Of a stretch of 64,000 bases of DNA, positions 38,605-50,242 are shown piece after piece. The notes beneath the pieces are model-generated. The model ran no database searches, had not been told where the DNA came from, and saw nothing but the letters and a program-made list of their open reading frames with translations. The first letter of the stretch is position 1. Each line of letters starts with the position of its first letter. Made by a program: the position numbers and the translations under genes. The stretch is from Rhizomys pruinosus (lineage: Eukaryota > Chordata > Mammalia > Rodentia > Spalacidae), in the NCBI GenBank assembly GCA_009823505.1, contig VZQC01013712.1, positions 352,935 to 416,934 of the forward strand, in the 5' to 3' direction.

Positions 38605-39320
38605 NCTGTGATATTTCTTTTGCCTACAAAGAATTTTGTTCAAGAAAAACTGGGGTAGGTACCTCCTTTGGAACAAAGTATACAGTCCATGAAGAACCAT
38701 TTGGGGATGGGCTTGAAGGGCGAGAAGATCAGCTTGTGTTCCTGTCTATAGGTATGTAAGTCAACTCCTGCTTTTAAAGATTATAGAATCAAAATATAAG
38801 AGTCTAAAAAAAAAAAAAACCAAGAGAGGACTTTCTGTACATGGTGCTAATACTAAAAAGGGGGAGTGGGAATATGGCATCTTGTTGGAGTACAGGGAAA
38901 CCCTGCACTCACTTTTGGCAAATTTTTCAATTTAAAATTCAAATATGACCTCCAATCTATAACATTGGAGCCCTCTTCTGTGCCTAGGCCATAATTAATC
39001 CATTTGGTTACTATAGCAGGATACAAATGTTGGACAAATACCCAATCTTAATACTAACTATGGGAAAAGAGTATGCTTGTATATTTCCTATAGACAGAAA
39101 AAAAAAACAAATCATGGACCACACTTCGGTGCCTGTGAGAAGTGTCTGTCCTTGGAATACAAACATGGATCAGGAGCCATCACCATATAGCTATAGATTG
39201 GCCCATCTAAAAATCAAAAAAAAAAAAAAAAAGGAAAAGCCTGAGAAAGTTCACTTCACAGGGAACCAACACTCAGGGTAAAACATAGGTCTTCCTCCTG
39301 GTATCTCTCTGTGTTGAGTC
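38605..39320 (+). other. Sequence inverted relative to 29409-29935, no recognised gene
   Basis: 38725-39220 corresponds to the reverse complement of 29409-29935. A chance 84-codon ORF (39027-39281) ends in a poly-A-encoded Lys run. I do not recognise the source of this sequence. Confidence 0.55.
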
Positions 39321-39662
39321 AATCATTATGACAGTGACTCCTTTTGGGACCTATTTGAGTTCTTCCTTTGACTAATAGGCATGAGATCTTTTGAAAGGAT
39401 ATTCTTCATCTCCAGAAACCATTAAGTAAAGAGAGTACCAAAGGCAGTTTCTGTGCTAAATAACCTGTAAAGGGCTTTGAAGCCAGAAGAACAGTTCATA
39501 AGAGGTGTAAATAAATAAGAACTATTCAGAGGGTGGGTAATGAACATCCTGGGTTAAACAGAGGACCTTACTTTGCTGAGAAAAATCTCCCTGGGGGTGG
39601 GAGTAGTTTGCCTGGCTGGGGCCTTGGCCAGCAGCCAGATGGTGTCAGTAAAAAGAAGGTGC

Positions 39663-39666
<4 letters not shown>

Positions 39667-39716
<50 letters not shown>
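39667..39716. repeat. (AC)n microsatellite
   Basis: Pure AC run of about 22 units. Confidence 0.95.
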
Positions 39717-39760
39717 AAGTCATGCCCAGGGCCTGCCTGACTCAGCTAATCAAGAAATGT

Positions 39761-40160
39761 AGGAATGAAACTTTGCCTAGCTTGAGGCAAGAACCTGTGA
39801 GACCTGTCCCGAGGAACTTCTGAGAGTTATCTGATATCTCAGAGAAAGATGCTTTTATCAAAATCTCTGTTACCTGCAACCTAAGTTCCCCTAGGCCATC
39901 AGTATTATCCTTTTCGTTAAAACTAATTCTCACCTCAGGATGTCAACTTTCTGGTTTGTCAAAAGCCAGTTTGGGGTTACAGCTCTAATATCTTTAGTCC
40001 AGTATCAGACCATCCCCAAAAATCTTCTGGAGAACTGTGACATTACTGCTCCATTTTAATTAAAAAACAAAGGAGGGGCAGCAGGAATGAAACTTTGCCT
40101 GGTTCAAGGCAAGGACCTATGAGACCTGTCCCGAGGAACCTCTGAGAGTTATCTGATATA
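39761..40160 (+). repeat. Pair of ~78 bp direct repeats
   Basis: 39761-39837 and 40083-40160, both beginning AGGAATGAAACTTTGCCT, are about 90% identical with a 322 bp offset. They abut the LTR-like element at 40163, so they may be partial copies of its neighbour or internal sequence. Confidence 0.6.
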
Positions 40161-40162
40161 TC

Positions 40163-40680
40163 TGTGGGCATTCAGTTGTTTCTGTGATTTATCTATAGCT
40201 CCATAAGTTCAGATATTGCAGTGTTTTCCTGCCTCACCTATCTCTGCAGAGTTCCAGAACCAGATGGCCACTTCCCTTGAGGTACTGAGCAAAATGTCAC
40301 ACCTCTAGTTTACTGGTTGCACAAACAGGAGCTCTGAAGCCCCCTCCTAGGAGCCAAGGTGGCTCGCCCTTCCTTTCCTCCTGCCCCCCACCACTTCCTT
40401 GCCCAGAGCATGGTAGCATTTAGTATATAAACACATTGCTGGCATGAATAAAGCTGAGTCTATCTCTCGGACCATCCCTTTGAGTCCATGTCTTTTATTT
40501 CTCATCAGGTAACTTCTTGCAGTCCCCTCCCCTCTCCTTGCCAGAGATAAGCCTAGGGACTGTTGGCCTGCAGGCAGGAGACATCCCTGAAGCTTGTAAC
40601 TTTGTGAAGCTGCCAGCCTGGTTCTAGGAGAGAACATTGTGTGGATTGTGGCCATGAGTGATTAAAGGACCAACAGACTA
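40163..40680 (+). repeat. LTR-like element
   Basis: Contains a TATA-like AGTATATAAAC (about 40419) and AATAAAG (about 40447) spaced as in an LTR. Its downstream part (about 40480-40675) is homologous to 25370-25505. The start TGTGGGCATTCAG is my choice; the exact end is uncertain. Confidence 0.45.
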
Positions 40681-40795
40681 TATAAAAACAACCGACAAAT
40701 ACAACAGAGGCAAAAGGAGACAGGTCCCTCTTTTGCCGAGTGCAGGGCTAGGCAGCTTGAGTTTGGCCCAATGAGTCTATCAAAACTAAAGAAAT

Positions 40796-41028
40796 GGGCT
40801 GGAGAGATGGCCTAGCGGTTAAGAGCGCCGACTGCTCTTGCAGAGGACCCGGGTTCGATCCCCAGCACCCACATGGCGGCCGAGAACCGTTTGAAACTCC
40901 AATTCCAGGAGAACTCCAGTTCCAGGGGAATCCGATGCCCTCTTCTGACCTCCGCGGCATTGCACAACACGGGCGCACAAACCTGCATGCAGACAGTACA
41001 TTCATACACATAAAGAAAAAAAAAAAAA
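40796..41028 (+). mobile_element. tRNA-derived SINE, CpG-rich, intact Pol III boxes
   Basis: Full-length plus copy with A box TGGCCTAGCGG (40808-40818), B box GGTTCGATCC (40852-40861) and an A-rich tail (41016-41028). It keeps many CpGs, so it is the youngest-looking SINE here. Confidence 0.9.
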
Positions 41029-41039
41029 CTAAAGAAATA

Positions 41040-42073
41040 TAGGGAAGCCATAAGTAAGAACACCTCGATACTGGATGGGTTCATGAGGATGACTACAGGT
41101 ATAAAGAATTAACTAAATCAATGCCCCTCATTCATGCTTTGATGCAACAATTGGCAAAAATAGAATCTTCCCCTGCCGTGTTGGACCTGTATTATGTTTT
41201 ATCTAATACCTTGCTAATGTCTGAGTGTTTTACGGAGGTGAAACTTGTTGGAGACATATTCCTCACACCTAAAGAAACAAAGGTAAAAAGTAAATTCAGT
41301 AAGGAGGGGTATCAGGGCCAGGTATAATTATGAAATATTTAGAAGATTAATGGTCTAATAAAACATGTTATTAAAGAAGAGCTTTGGTACAAGTAGGGGA
41401 GCTGATTTGTCTAAACACCCAAAAAGTATGGTGACATGGATATTTGTGCTTGTCCCTTTGGATAAATGCCCTGATGCTAAAGTTTTGCTTTATGGTTAGG
41501 TGAGACATATGGGAATCTGTTATGGACTACTTTTAACAAGGAGCTACTGCCTAGGAGGTTCTAAAATCCTCCCAAAATAAGGGCTATTTGTTTTAATGTT
41601 GGAGTACATTCAAAAAAGTGGCAGTTAAATCCTACTACTGAAGACATTCTGTTAGCATAAAAAAGAAAATTTATGTTGAAATCCCACCCTACAAATGGAC
41701 AGTTAATCTTCATGGTTCCAGAGAAAATATACAGATCACTACAAGAAAATGGGCTCCTGAGTCAAGCAAGACTGATCAGCTATATCTTACTTGCCTGTGG
41801 ACACCACAGTTAGTGGCAGCCTAGTATTAGTGCATCCCCCCAAATCTAATTGACTATATAGCCCACTCCTTGGGGGGGGGGATAGCAAGGGTTTCTGTGA
41901 ATGTTACTTGTATTTACTGGTTGGTTTTCTCTATATTAAGTTTTTACATGGACATGAATTAGTCTTAATATTTTTACAGAGCAGTCATGGCCATTTGGGC
42001 CAGACAAAGGTAACTGACCACCATTTCTGATACTATCTGAGCTTATGGAAGCTAGTACAAAAAAGGGGGAGAT
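41040..42073 (+). mobile_element. Internal 3' part of an LTR retroelement
   Basis: Sequence directly upstream of the LTR at 42074 ends in a purine-rich run (AAAAAAGGGGGAGATT), a likely polypurine tract. No frame longer than about 70 codons survives, so the gene content cannot be identified. It is called internal retroelement sequence on position and the purine tract alone. Confidence 0.4.
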
Positions 42074-42380
42074 TGTGGGCATATCTAGTCTGAACTTAGG
42101 TATGCATGAGCTAACATTTCCAGTGCCTCCCAGAGGCACAAGTGAGGGACACAGGACCTCTTTGGCTATGCCCACAAATTGGGATGTGATGATACAAAAA
42201 TCTGGGTTTGGGCCCTGGGAGGTGATATGACGCTGCATATATAATGATCTGTTTTATTCGAATAAAGTGCTATTTTTTTTACTTGCATTTATACCCTACC
42301 TTGTGTCCTTGTGCTGTGCTTTTGTGTGTGTGCTTTCTGCATGACTTGTACCACTGTGGAAATGACTGCATACTACTACA
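42074..42380 (+). repeat. LTR, same family as the one at 19199
   Basis: TGTGGGCATATC to CTACTACA, about 307 bp. It has a TATA-like ATATAATG and an AATAAAGTG polyadenylation signal. It aligns along its length with 19199-19509. A purine tract precedes it, so it is the 3' LTR of a truncated element or a solo LTR. Confidence 0.65.
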
Positions 42381-42382
42381 GT

Positions 42383-42526
42383 ATGCCTTGAATGCATGCC
42401 TGCAGAGGCCTGAAGGTGTTGGATCCTTTGGAGCTGGAGTTATAGGAGGTTATGGGTCAGCTGAGGTGGGTGCTGGGAACCAAACTCTGATATTCTTAAC
42501 CACTGATCCACCTCTCCATCCCAAGG
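42383..42526 (-). mobile_element. tRNA-derived SINE fragment
   Basis: Antisense, ending CCACTGATCCACCTCTCCATCC, diverged; abuts the LTR end at 42380. Confidence 0.6.
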
Positions 42527-42589
42527 AATAAATTTTAATGTACCATATATAATTAAGCATGTGGCATGTGTAAAACTGTCTCACTTAAT

Positions 42590-42676
42590 ATTCCAGGCAA
42601 GCCTTGGACCCATGATAGTCTTACCTTAACCTCTGAAGAGCTAGGATTACAGGTTCGCAACACCACACTTAGCTTA
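42590..42676 (-). mobile_element. B1 SINE fragment
   Basis: Antisense CTAGGATTACAGGTTCGCAA and CACCACACTTAGC. Confidence 0.5.
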
Positions 42677-44560
42677 CCAGTACATTATTAATGAAGTAAG
42701 GAATAAAATGGACAATATAATTTGGCTTACATTATAATTTATTATTACTTATGTAGTAATTGAAAACAATTTATGTGCTTTGGGTAAAATATTCTAGTAA
42801 TAACTTAAGTAGTATTTCAGCTTTTTATGCTGATGATGAAGCTAAAGTCTTCTTTGCTTCATATAAAGACCTTTTCTCCAGTTTTCATTTATTAGACCAA
42901 AGTGTCTATTATAATACAAGTATTCTTCACTTGATAAGTTTATTTTCAAATAAGTGTGTGAGTAGATAAAGTAATAATGGCATAAAGGACATAAAGGGCG
43001 AATAATAAATGCTCTTTATCAAGGAAGGATCTTCTGGATTTAAAAGTTTGATCAGCAAAAAAAAAGTTTGATCAGCTACTAGAATTCTGACTAAACACTG
43101 GCTTAGTGGAGAAAGTATATACCATTGTTTAGATAGCTATTTGATCACTATTCCTGCAAGGGACAGATTTAAAATATAAGGAATAATATACCTCTTCAAT
43201 TATTTAGGACAGAGTAGAAGATTGCTCAAGAAAACAGGGAACATCACTCTCATTTGACATGGGTAGATGTCCCGTGAGGATATTTAGATACAATGTTATC
43301 TGGACCTCCCAGATCAGGGGAAAATGAGACTAAATTTAGAAGGGTTAGAATTAGAAATAAAGAATCCAAGACTACCATAATTGTATAGTGGGACAAAACT
43401 GAATTTTATATGTGAAAAAAGTTAATCCTAATGGGTTATCTGATTCTATTTCATGAAAAATACAAAGTGGGTTATTAACAGCACTGAGATATCTGCTAAA
43501 ATAAAGTGGAATGGAAAGGAATCTATTATAATAACTTTATTAACAGAAAAGTCTTCTCATTTGGTCTACAATATTAGTCCCAATTAAAGAGCTGAGATTA
43601 ATGATATTCACTCTTGAGAATGATATTCATATTTTTATGGTAGGACATAACCTTCAAATGATGTAACTATAAGTGCAAATAGTAAATGTTCCCAACATTT
43701 AATATTTCTAGAAAAACATAGGAGCTTTTGACTAGGACTACGGGATTAGCATCACACTTATGAAATCACAGCAGTAGTTTTTGCTTGCACAGGACATACA
43801 GGATCAAGCCAGTCAAAATTCTGGTATAGATGAAGTAGATGATCTCTAGGCACCACCCCTTACTAATGAGCTATTGGTAGTTGGTTGTTGTTAGAGAGAT
43901 ATGGTTTGTTTCATAGGGTGTAGCCATTGGTAAGTTTCCCATGGTCCATTGGATTGCCTCACACCCATGCATTACATGGCTGGCATTAAGTAGACTTAGT
44001 GGGTTATTAGAATATAAAGCCATGAAATTGAGTGGGGAGGTATAGGTTTTCCAGAAGGAAAATGGAGGTGGATATGATATTTCTTAGTATATATGTATAA
44101 AATTCTCAGTATTATTTAAGAAAACAGGACACATATATACTCAGCTAATGTGCATAAATATACAGATGAATGGGGAGGTTTAATTTGCAAATGTCAAATG
44201 ATTCAACCATGATTTACATCTTGATAAATAAGTGATAGATGATGCAATGCAGTTATCATGTCTGATGTATAATGTCAATGATCAATAGCTAATAGTGTTA
44301 AATTTGTATGGTGGAGTTATTTTTGGTCGTTAATAACTTTCTTTTTGAAAGAATAATTTTCATTTCATTAATCATACTTTAATTCCATGTAGGAATTATG
44401 GCATGTTCTGTAATAATATGTTCTTTATTATTATTTTTGTTTCAAGATTTGCAGAATTTTCTTGAGAACATTTGTTACTGATTTATAGTGGATTGGGATT
44501 ATTATTGGTGGAACTGTTTGTGGTGGCATATTAAATTTTAGTGGCTCTAATTTTGTTTTC
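42677..44560. other. AT-rich intergenic DNA, nothing recognised
   Basis: One small direct duplication AAAGTTTGATCAGC (43046-43074). No gene-like frame. Confidence 0.45.
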
Positions 44561-44564
44561 TTTT

Positions 44565-44965
44565 TTTTTTTTATTGATGCTTTGTTTATTTCATACATCA
44601 TTTTCCAATTCAGTTCAGACATATTTCCCTTTCCCTTCCCCCCCATCCCACCCACCCCATCCCAGATCATGCATTCTGCCATAACTGTCCTGCATCTTTC
44701 TCTCAGGTTTTTTTCATTTTTTAGCAATAAGTGATCATTTATGAGTACAAGCATCCCTCATGTAAAACCAATTTGCAGGCTGTTGTGCCCAAACCCCCAC
44801 AGCCGCACCATCCAGCGGGGGGTGAGGGGTTGTATGTTCAATCAAGTTGATCAAATGAGTGTCCAGACTACATTGCTGTAGTTACACCATTCACCCCAAT
44901 CGCAGCCCTTACATTCTACCGTGCCCCCTCTTCTGTAGATTGTTCCCTAGGCTTAGAAAAGGGAC
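44565..44965 (-). repeat. Rodent interspersed repeat (L1 3' end-like), minus strand
   Basis: Reverse-complement relative of 6140-6560, with T-rich start and C-rich CCCCATCCCACCC run. Confidence 0.6.
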
Positions 44966-45299
44966 ACAGGTGGATGAGAAGCAAAACAGTCTACTTTCTC
45001 TGGAGCTGTTGTCTTGGACTCTGGTCAATTCTGGCTGTTTCCTTTCATGGGCTGACAGTTTGTCCAGGAATAACCTTTCGATCCTACTAATGAAGCTTTT
45101 GTTTTCTTTTAAAAGGGTGTATTACAGGTGTTTGGATATGAAGCAGTAATAGCTTTTGAATATCCTGAAACTTGCAGATCTGGTATAGTATTCTGGGATG
45201 CATTACTATTGAGTGTTTTAATGAATTGTTTATAATTACATGAGTAATTATGAGACAGAAATTCATATCAATATTAACAATTGTGCATATTATAGTTTT

Positions 45300-45720
45300 T
45301 GTTTTCTTAAAATTGTTTGAGAGTTTCATACATGCATGTTATTCATTTTGAACAAATCCACCCCCTTTATATCCCCTCCAAGTCCTCCTGTATGTTCAAC
45401 CATGATCCCTCCCAACTTCATATGTTTTTTTCACCCACTGAGTCCACTTACTGCTGTCTATATGTGTCTGGGTGTAGGGCCATCTACTGGATCATAAATA
45501 ACTCTTCAAGGGCAATGTCCCTGATGAAAATTGACTCTCACTCCCCCAGCAGATCAACTGTCAATAACTCCTCAGCTATTGGTGGGACTTCCTGAGCTCC
45601 CCTCCCAATCTATGCTGAGATTATGGGTGGCTTGATCTTGGGCAGGTTTTATACACCACAGTCACAACTGCTGTGAGGTTATCCATATAATAGCACTATT
45701 ATGCCAAATACAGACAGTTT
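45300..45720 (-). mobile_element. L1 3' UTR (Lx-like), minus strand
   Basis: Antisense L1 3' UTR phrases such as GAGAGTTTCATACATGCATG, CACCCACTGAGTCCACTTA and CTCAGCTATTGGTGGGACTTC. Confidence 0.6.
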
Positions 45721-47289
45721 TTCTGTACACACTCATTCTTTTACTCTTGTATTTGACTTGTTGTAAATTTTGTGAAAAGTGATGAATGGTGAATAACTGT
45801 TGGCAAGGATATTAAGTGATATTATTGATGTTTGGTTACATATTATTTACAGGAATCACAAAATTTAAGAAATTAAAGGTTAAAATTAAAATGTAATAAT
45901 ATGCTACCTTATTTTTAAGGGAGGAAAAACCACATTTCATTAGTATAGTGTATATAAAGACTACTGAAGTGCACAATAATATCCAAGTGCACATTCACCC
46001 ACTACTGAACTGACTCATTTCCTCACACAGGGTATGTTTCAGTTCTGCAAGCTTCATTCTAGGTGTTTTATCGTAAGTACCATTTATGTAATCTTCTCTT
46101 TTTCATTGTGCTATACATTTTAATGTTAAGGTATGTGAATACGTACCATTATTTCAATTTACCTGCCATTGCAATTCAATCTCAAGTATTGCAATAGCAA
46201 TTACAATAAGTATTCAGTGAAGTAACATGTGATGGAAATTTATGACTTAGGAGGAATAGGATACACTGTGTAATCTAGTATGTAATAGAGCTAGACCATC
46301 TACATTCTTTTAGTCCACACTAGGATGCTTACACAATAATGAAACTTCCAGAAAATATATTTCAGAGAACACATTTGTTAAATGACATTTGTTAATATAT
46401 CATTTTGGGACAGGACTCCCTGTAGCCCTAGCTTGTCTGGATCCCACTGTGGAGATCACATATCACATTTTGTTTATCCTTTCATCCAATCATAAAGATC
46501 TTGGTTTATACTTCATTGTTTCATTAGATCCCAGTGTTTCAAAACGGTTCTCACTGACAATTATTTTTGCTAACATGTACATTGTTTCAAAGAATTGACA
46601 TGCCATTGGGATTCCTTAATTATTTTGGTGATCCTACGCAAATACATTTTTATCTATTACATGATATCAGGAAATTGATATCATCAATGTGTACAATGTG
46701 CTACATTCTAATATCTCCCATTATTCTGGCTGAATCTTTTTGAAAACATGTCTATCAAATGTTGAGTAATCCTCCATCCAATAAGAAATGAAACTTAATC
46801 CTCATTAAGGGAGCTTCTGAAAGGTAGGGGAAATGAGGCAAAAAAGGTTTCATTTGCTTAATAAATCTGGAAAACTGTACCTTGACCTAACAGTCATTAC
46901 TGTGAATATATAACCAAATACATGCATATATACACATATATGTCACAAGAAGTTCAGTTCAGAGGAACCACATAAGCCAAAAAAATGAGGTCAGGTCTAA
47001 TATAAGCCGTAACTTATATTTTCACATGAATTTTAAAAATAAATTAGTGTTGTTCCCATTTAATCTTAAAAAAGGCTTGTATCAGTTTAGGATAAATAAT
47101 TCATTTGCTTTGGATTTTCATTTTAAATTGTATATATTGTAACAGAAATTGTCTTATTTAGCCAAATCAAGAATTTTATATTACCTATTCCCAAATTCCA
47201 AGATGCTTGAACATGTATTATTAACAATTTGGAGTGAATGCTTAAGTCAGGTATGTGGTTCAGGAGATTTTAGCTATTCAAGAATATCA
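45721..47289. other. AT-rich intergenic DNA, nothing recognised
   Basis: No gene-like frame beyond chance ORFs up to 106 codons. Confidence 0.45.
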
Positions 47290-47415
47290 TCTTGCTGCTC
47301 ATGGAGGTGCACACATGTAATCACAGCACTCAAAAAGCCAGAAAGTTCAGAAGTTCAAAGACTCCTTAAGATACATAACAAGTTCCAGGATATTGTGGAC
47401 TATATGAAAACATGT
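47290..47415 (+). mobile_element. B1-like fragment, strongly diverged
   Basis: GGAGGTGCACACATGTAATC then ACAGCACTC and GTTCAAAGACTCC recall a B1 body. Weak. Confidence 0.35.
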
Positions 47416-47476
47416 TTGAAGTTTTACCATATTCATATTTATTCCAGGTCACAGAACTCTGTTCTTTAATTATTAA

Positions 47477-48089
47477 TGTGGGGCCTGATAATTCCATGAT
47501 GGCTGAGATGTAAGTCTGGCTGCTTACCCCAATTGCTTAGAAGGTCCAAAGGAATTGAAGCTCCTCTGCTCTCCAATTGGATTAGGTGCCTGAAATCCCA
47601 CTGCCCCCCCACCCCAGGAAGTGTATCTTCTTAAGCTTCTCTTTCCTGAGGCATGTCTGCCCTGTTCTCAGGAGACAATGTGACACATCTGCCATAAAGC
47701 TTAGTCTTAGGAGACAAATGATGCAATTGCCATAAAACATAGCATTGCAAAATGCATGTAGAATTTCCCTCTATCTCATCCACATCCTGGTCAAAAGCCC
47801 ACAAAACTGTTATATAAGTCCCTAATCTTGCAGCAATAAAATGAGTTTGCCCTCCAGATGCTTGCTCCCAGGTCTTCTTCAATCCTCCAGATTCACGCAT
47901 GGCTCCAAAGACCTTCTCTTTTTCCTCCCACTACCCACCTCATTGTGATCCAGGCTGTCATGCTGAGGCCAAGCAGGACTGCCACACAGAGGGTCTCGGG
48001 CTAGTGGTCCAGGGCCAAGCAGGACTGCCACACAGAGAGTCTTGGGCTAGTGGTCCAGGGTCAGAAACCCCACAGCTGATAATGGCACA
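47477..48089 (+). repeat. 5' LTR of the class I ERV
   Basis: TG...CA bounded and 613 bp long. It has a TATA box (TATATAAG, 47811-47818) and a polyadenylation signal AATAAA (47835-47840) close downstream, a compact U3-R arrangement. U3 holds two copies of a ~38 bp unit (from about 47669). The U5-side part has a 46 bp tandem duplication (47969-48060) absent from the 3' LTR. Confidence 0.85.
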
Positions 48090-48091
48090 GC

Positions 48092-48109
48092 TGGCACCCA
48101 ATGCAGGAC
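48092..48109 (+). other. Primer-binding site of the ERV, lysine tRNA-like
   Basis: TGGCACCCAATGCAGGAC starts two bases after the LTR end, the normal position. By my comparison from memory it fits a lysine tRNA 3' end best (about 13 of 18 for the Lys1,2 type), the mismatches being mostly transitions. The tRNA assignment is tentative. Confidence 0.5.
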
Positions 48110-49400
48110 TTGAGAGGACAGGACCTCTGGAGATGCACAGGAGAAACGTGAATTCTCTCCTTTGCAGGACATTGGCCTCTTGGGCCTGGCCATCCCATTC
48201 TGAGAATTGGCAGACTTCCTTTCTTTTATTACTAGTTTGCACCATAGCAAGGGACCAACTACAACAAAGGGGCAATTGATGCTTTCTGACCAAGGGGACT
48301 CCTTGGTGATAGCCGAAGGCTCTGTGTCCTCTGGTTGGACCGTGAGAGCTCGCTCGGGTGTCGGCCAAGAACCTCCTACCTTGCTCTCTTACTTCATTCA
48401 AAAAGCTGGTAACTCATGGACCTGCTAAAGGCGTTTAGGGTGGTTGCCAGTTTCCTGAAATTTGAGGCTAAGTTTGTGCTGTGTGCCAAGTTGAATTCCC
48501 CAATAGATTGTGCTATTGGGAAAGTTCCCTGGAAGCATAAGCATTCCTTTCTTTTGCTATCATGGGCAATATCCCCACACAGCAGAGGGACCCACAAATT
48601 AGGGGACTGAGGGCCCTTGTTTAGAGTCGATAAGTTAAAATCTCCCAACAAGAAGCCACCTCTTTGGGGGATGAAGTCCTTGCAGTGGCCCCGTGGATGT
48701 CTTCTGGAGACCCATATGATCCTGACTTCTGGACCTGGGTCACATACCTAACCTGGCAGAGGGAAGAACAAGATACCTCCCATCTTCCCTCCAGTTCCTG
48801 CCAGTCATTGCGGCTATCAGGCAGTACCTAGCTCTTCCTTACCAACATACCCCAAACAAAAATAAACAGACTCTATCCCCTAGGAACTTTGATAAAGACT
48901 GCCCTGTGAACTGAGGGTCTGAGAGGGACTCTTATAAAGACTGCCCTGAGAACAACCCAGTCTCGGACCTACCCATCTTAGAACAGGCTATAGAAAACAC
49001 AAGAATAGATCCATCTTGCCTTAAGCCTAATTCCTCACCCGACCCCCCTCTATCCTCTGATACCTCCTTATGAGAAGCTAGGGGTAGAGCTTTCCCCGTC
49101 CACCCCCACTTTCTGCCACAGAACAGCTTTTCTCAGGCCAAATACAGTCAGGACTCTAATTGTACTGCTTTCCCCATCAATGTCGCTCCTGCACACAGCC
49201 GACCTCTAAATTGGTATCCTTACAAGGCAGATGACCTAAAAGAACTCAGACAGGCTGTCAGAGGATGGAATACAGGCCCCCTGGGCAAAGTCTATCCTCC
49301 AAAGCTTTCATGCCACCATTAACACCCCAAAGGACTGGAGAGACATTTGCTGATCTTTTCTTTTAGACCCCCTGTTTCTTCAATGTGAGGCTCTCTACCA
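48110..49400 (+). pseudogene. ERV leader and gag remnant
   Basis: Sequence between the primer-binding site and the env remnant. A capsid-like stretch is readable around 49195-49355 (frame containing ADDLKELRQAVR followed by a PW motif), resembling the start of a class I capsid. It closes at a stop codon near 49350. The rest is leader-like or decayed. No protease, reverse transcriptase or integrase motif is visible, so pol has been lost. Confidence 0.5.
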
Positions 49401-49881
49401 AGATGAATGCCTCTAACAAGTTCTAGGGAACAAAACTCAACCCAATGTCACATGGGGATATGATGAGCTCTTTGGCCAAGGAAACTTCACCACGGGGGCC
49501 CGAGCAGGATATTTTGGCCAGGTCCACCTCTGTGCCCCGAAAACCTGGGACCAGATGATGCCCCACCACATACACACACACACAGACACACACACACAGA
49601 CACACACACACACAGACACACACACACTGGACCCCTGGGATGACTGTTGGCAAGCAGGAATGCAGGGAACGGTCTACTATCATGGCTATGCCTGGTATCC
49701 CACCATGGACATCCACTTCTGTCAACTCATGTCTGCCCCTCAGCCAGTTCTCACTCAATTCAGCATTCTATTACAGGTATCCCAAATGGAGATAGAAGAA
49801 CATGCCACTATGTCCTGGCTTCAATATGTTCAGCATGTCATGGACCTCCTCAACTATACTGCCAACCCCAATGCCTCTTGA
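49400..49881 (+). pseudogene. ERV env surface-subunit remnant
   Basis: A frame with N-glycosylation-like NFT and NYT sites and Trp/Cys-rich segments (CAPKTWDQ, DPWDDCWQAG) reads as a retroviral SU fragment. A (CA)n tract at 49568-49627 is translated in frame as an HT/HTD repeat. The frame ends in TGA at 49879-49881 and a second TGA follows shortly, both plausible CGA-to-TGA decay. It cannot encode a functional envelope protein. Confidence 0.6.
49568..49627. repeat. (CA)n with CAGACA interruptions, in the env remnant
   Basis: Length is a multiple of three, so it stays in frame with the flanking SU remnant. Confidence 0.9.
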
Positions 49882-49974
49882 TGCTTTCTCTGTGTACCTC
49901 TCACCTGACCACTGCTTACTGCTCTTCCCTCTAATGCCTCCCTAACAGGAATGTACACTGGCTTGGGCTGGAGC

Positions 49975-50200
49975 CATGTTCTGTGGGTGTGTGTTCGGAC
50001 TCCGGTTCTGGACATGATAGGAACACTTGGAGCCGCCCGACACGGCTCTAGGCAGGTAAAAGCTTAGGACAGAGTGACTTTTGTGGTGCTGGACAATTGA
50101 TTTCTGGTCTGTGGCAGAGGGCCTGGTGGCTGGCGGGGGCTAGGTTCGTGCCCTAAGCCTGGCACGCCCTTCCCCCCTCGCAGCCAGAAGGGGTCCTGGA
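49975..50200. other. GC-rich segment interrupting the ERV env
   Basis: Between the SU and TM remnants lies about 200 bp of distinctly GC- and CpG-rich sequence with no env-like reading frame. It resembles LTR/leader sequence rather than env. It may be an insertion or a recombination patch from another element. Edges are approximate. Confidence 0.35.
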
Positions 50201-50242
50201 ACGTTCACTTTTTTAACCAGCTCACTACCCCCCCCCCATTTA

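Noticed and set aside
40808..40861. A real tRNA gene (A and B boxes match)
   Set aside because: The boxes belong to a tRNA-derived SINE: no cloverleaf acceptor stem or anticodon arm, and the same head recurs at many sites.
47899..48401. Overlapping ORFs of 126 and 147 codons on both strands
   Set aside because: They translate ERV LTR/leader sequence including a 46 bp tandem duplication; no gag-like motifs.
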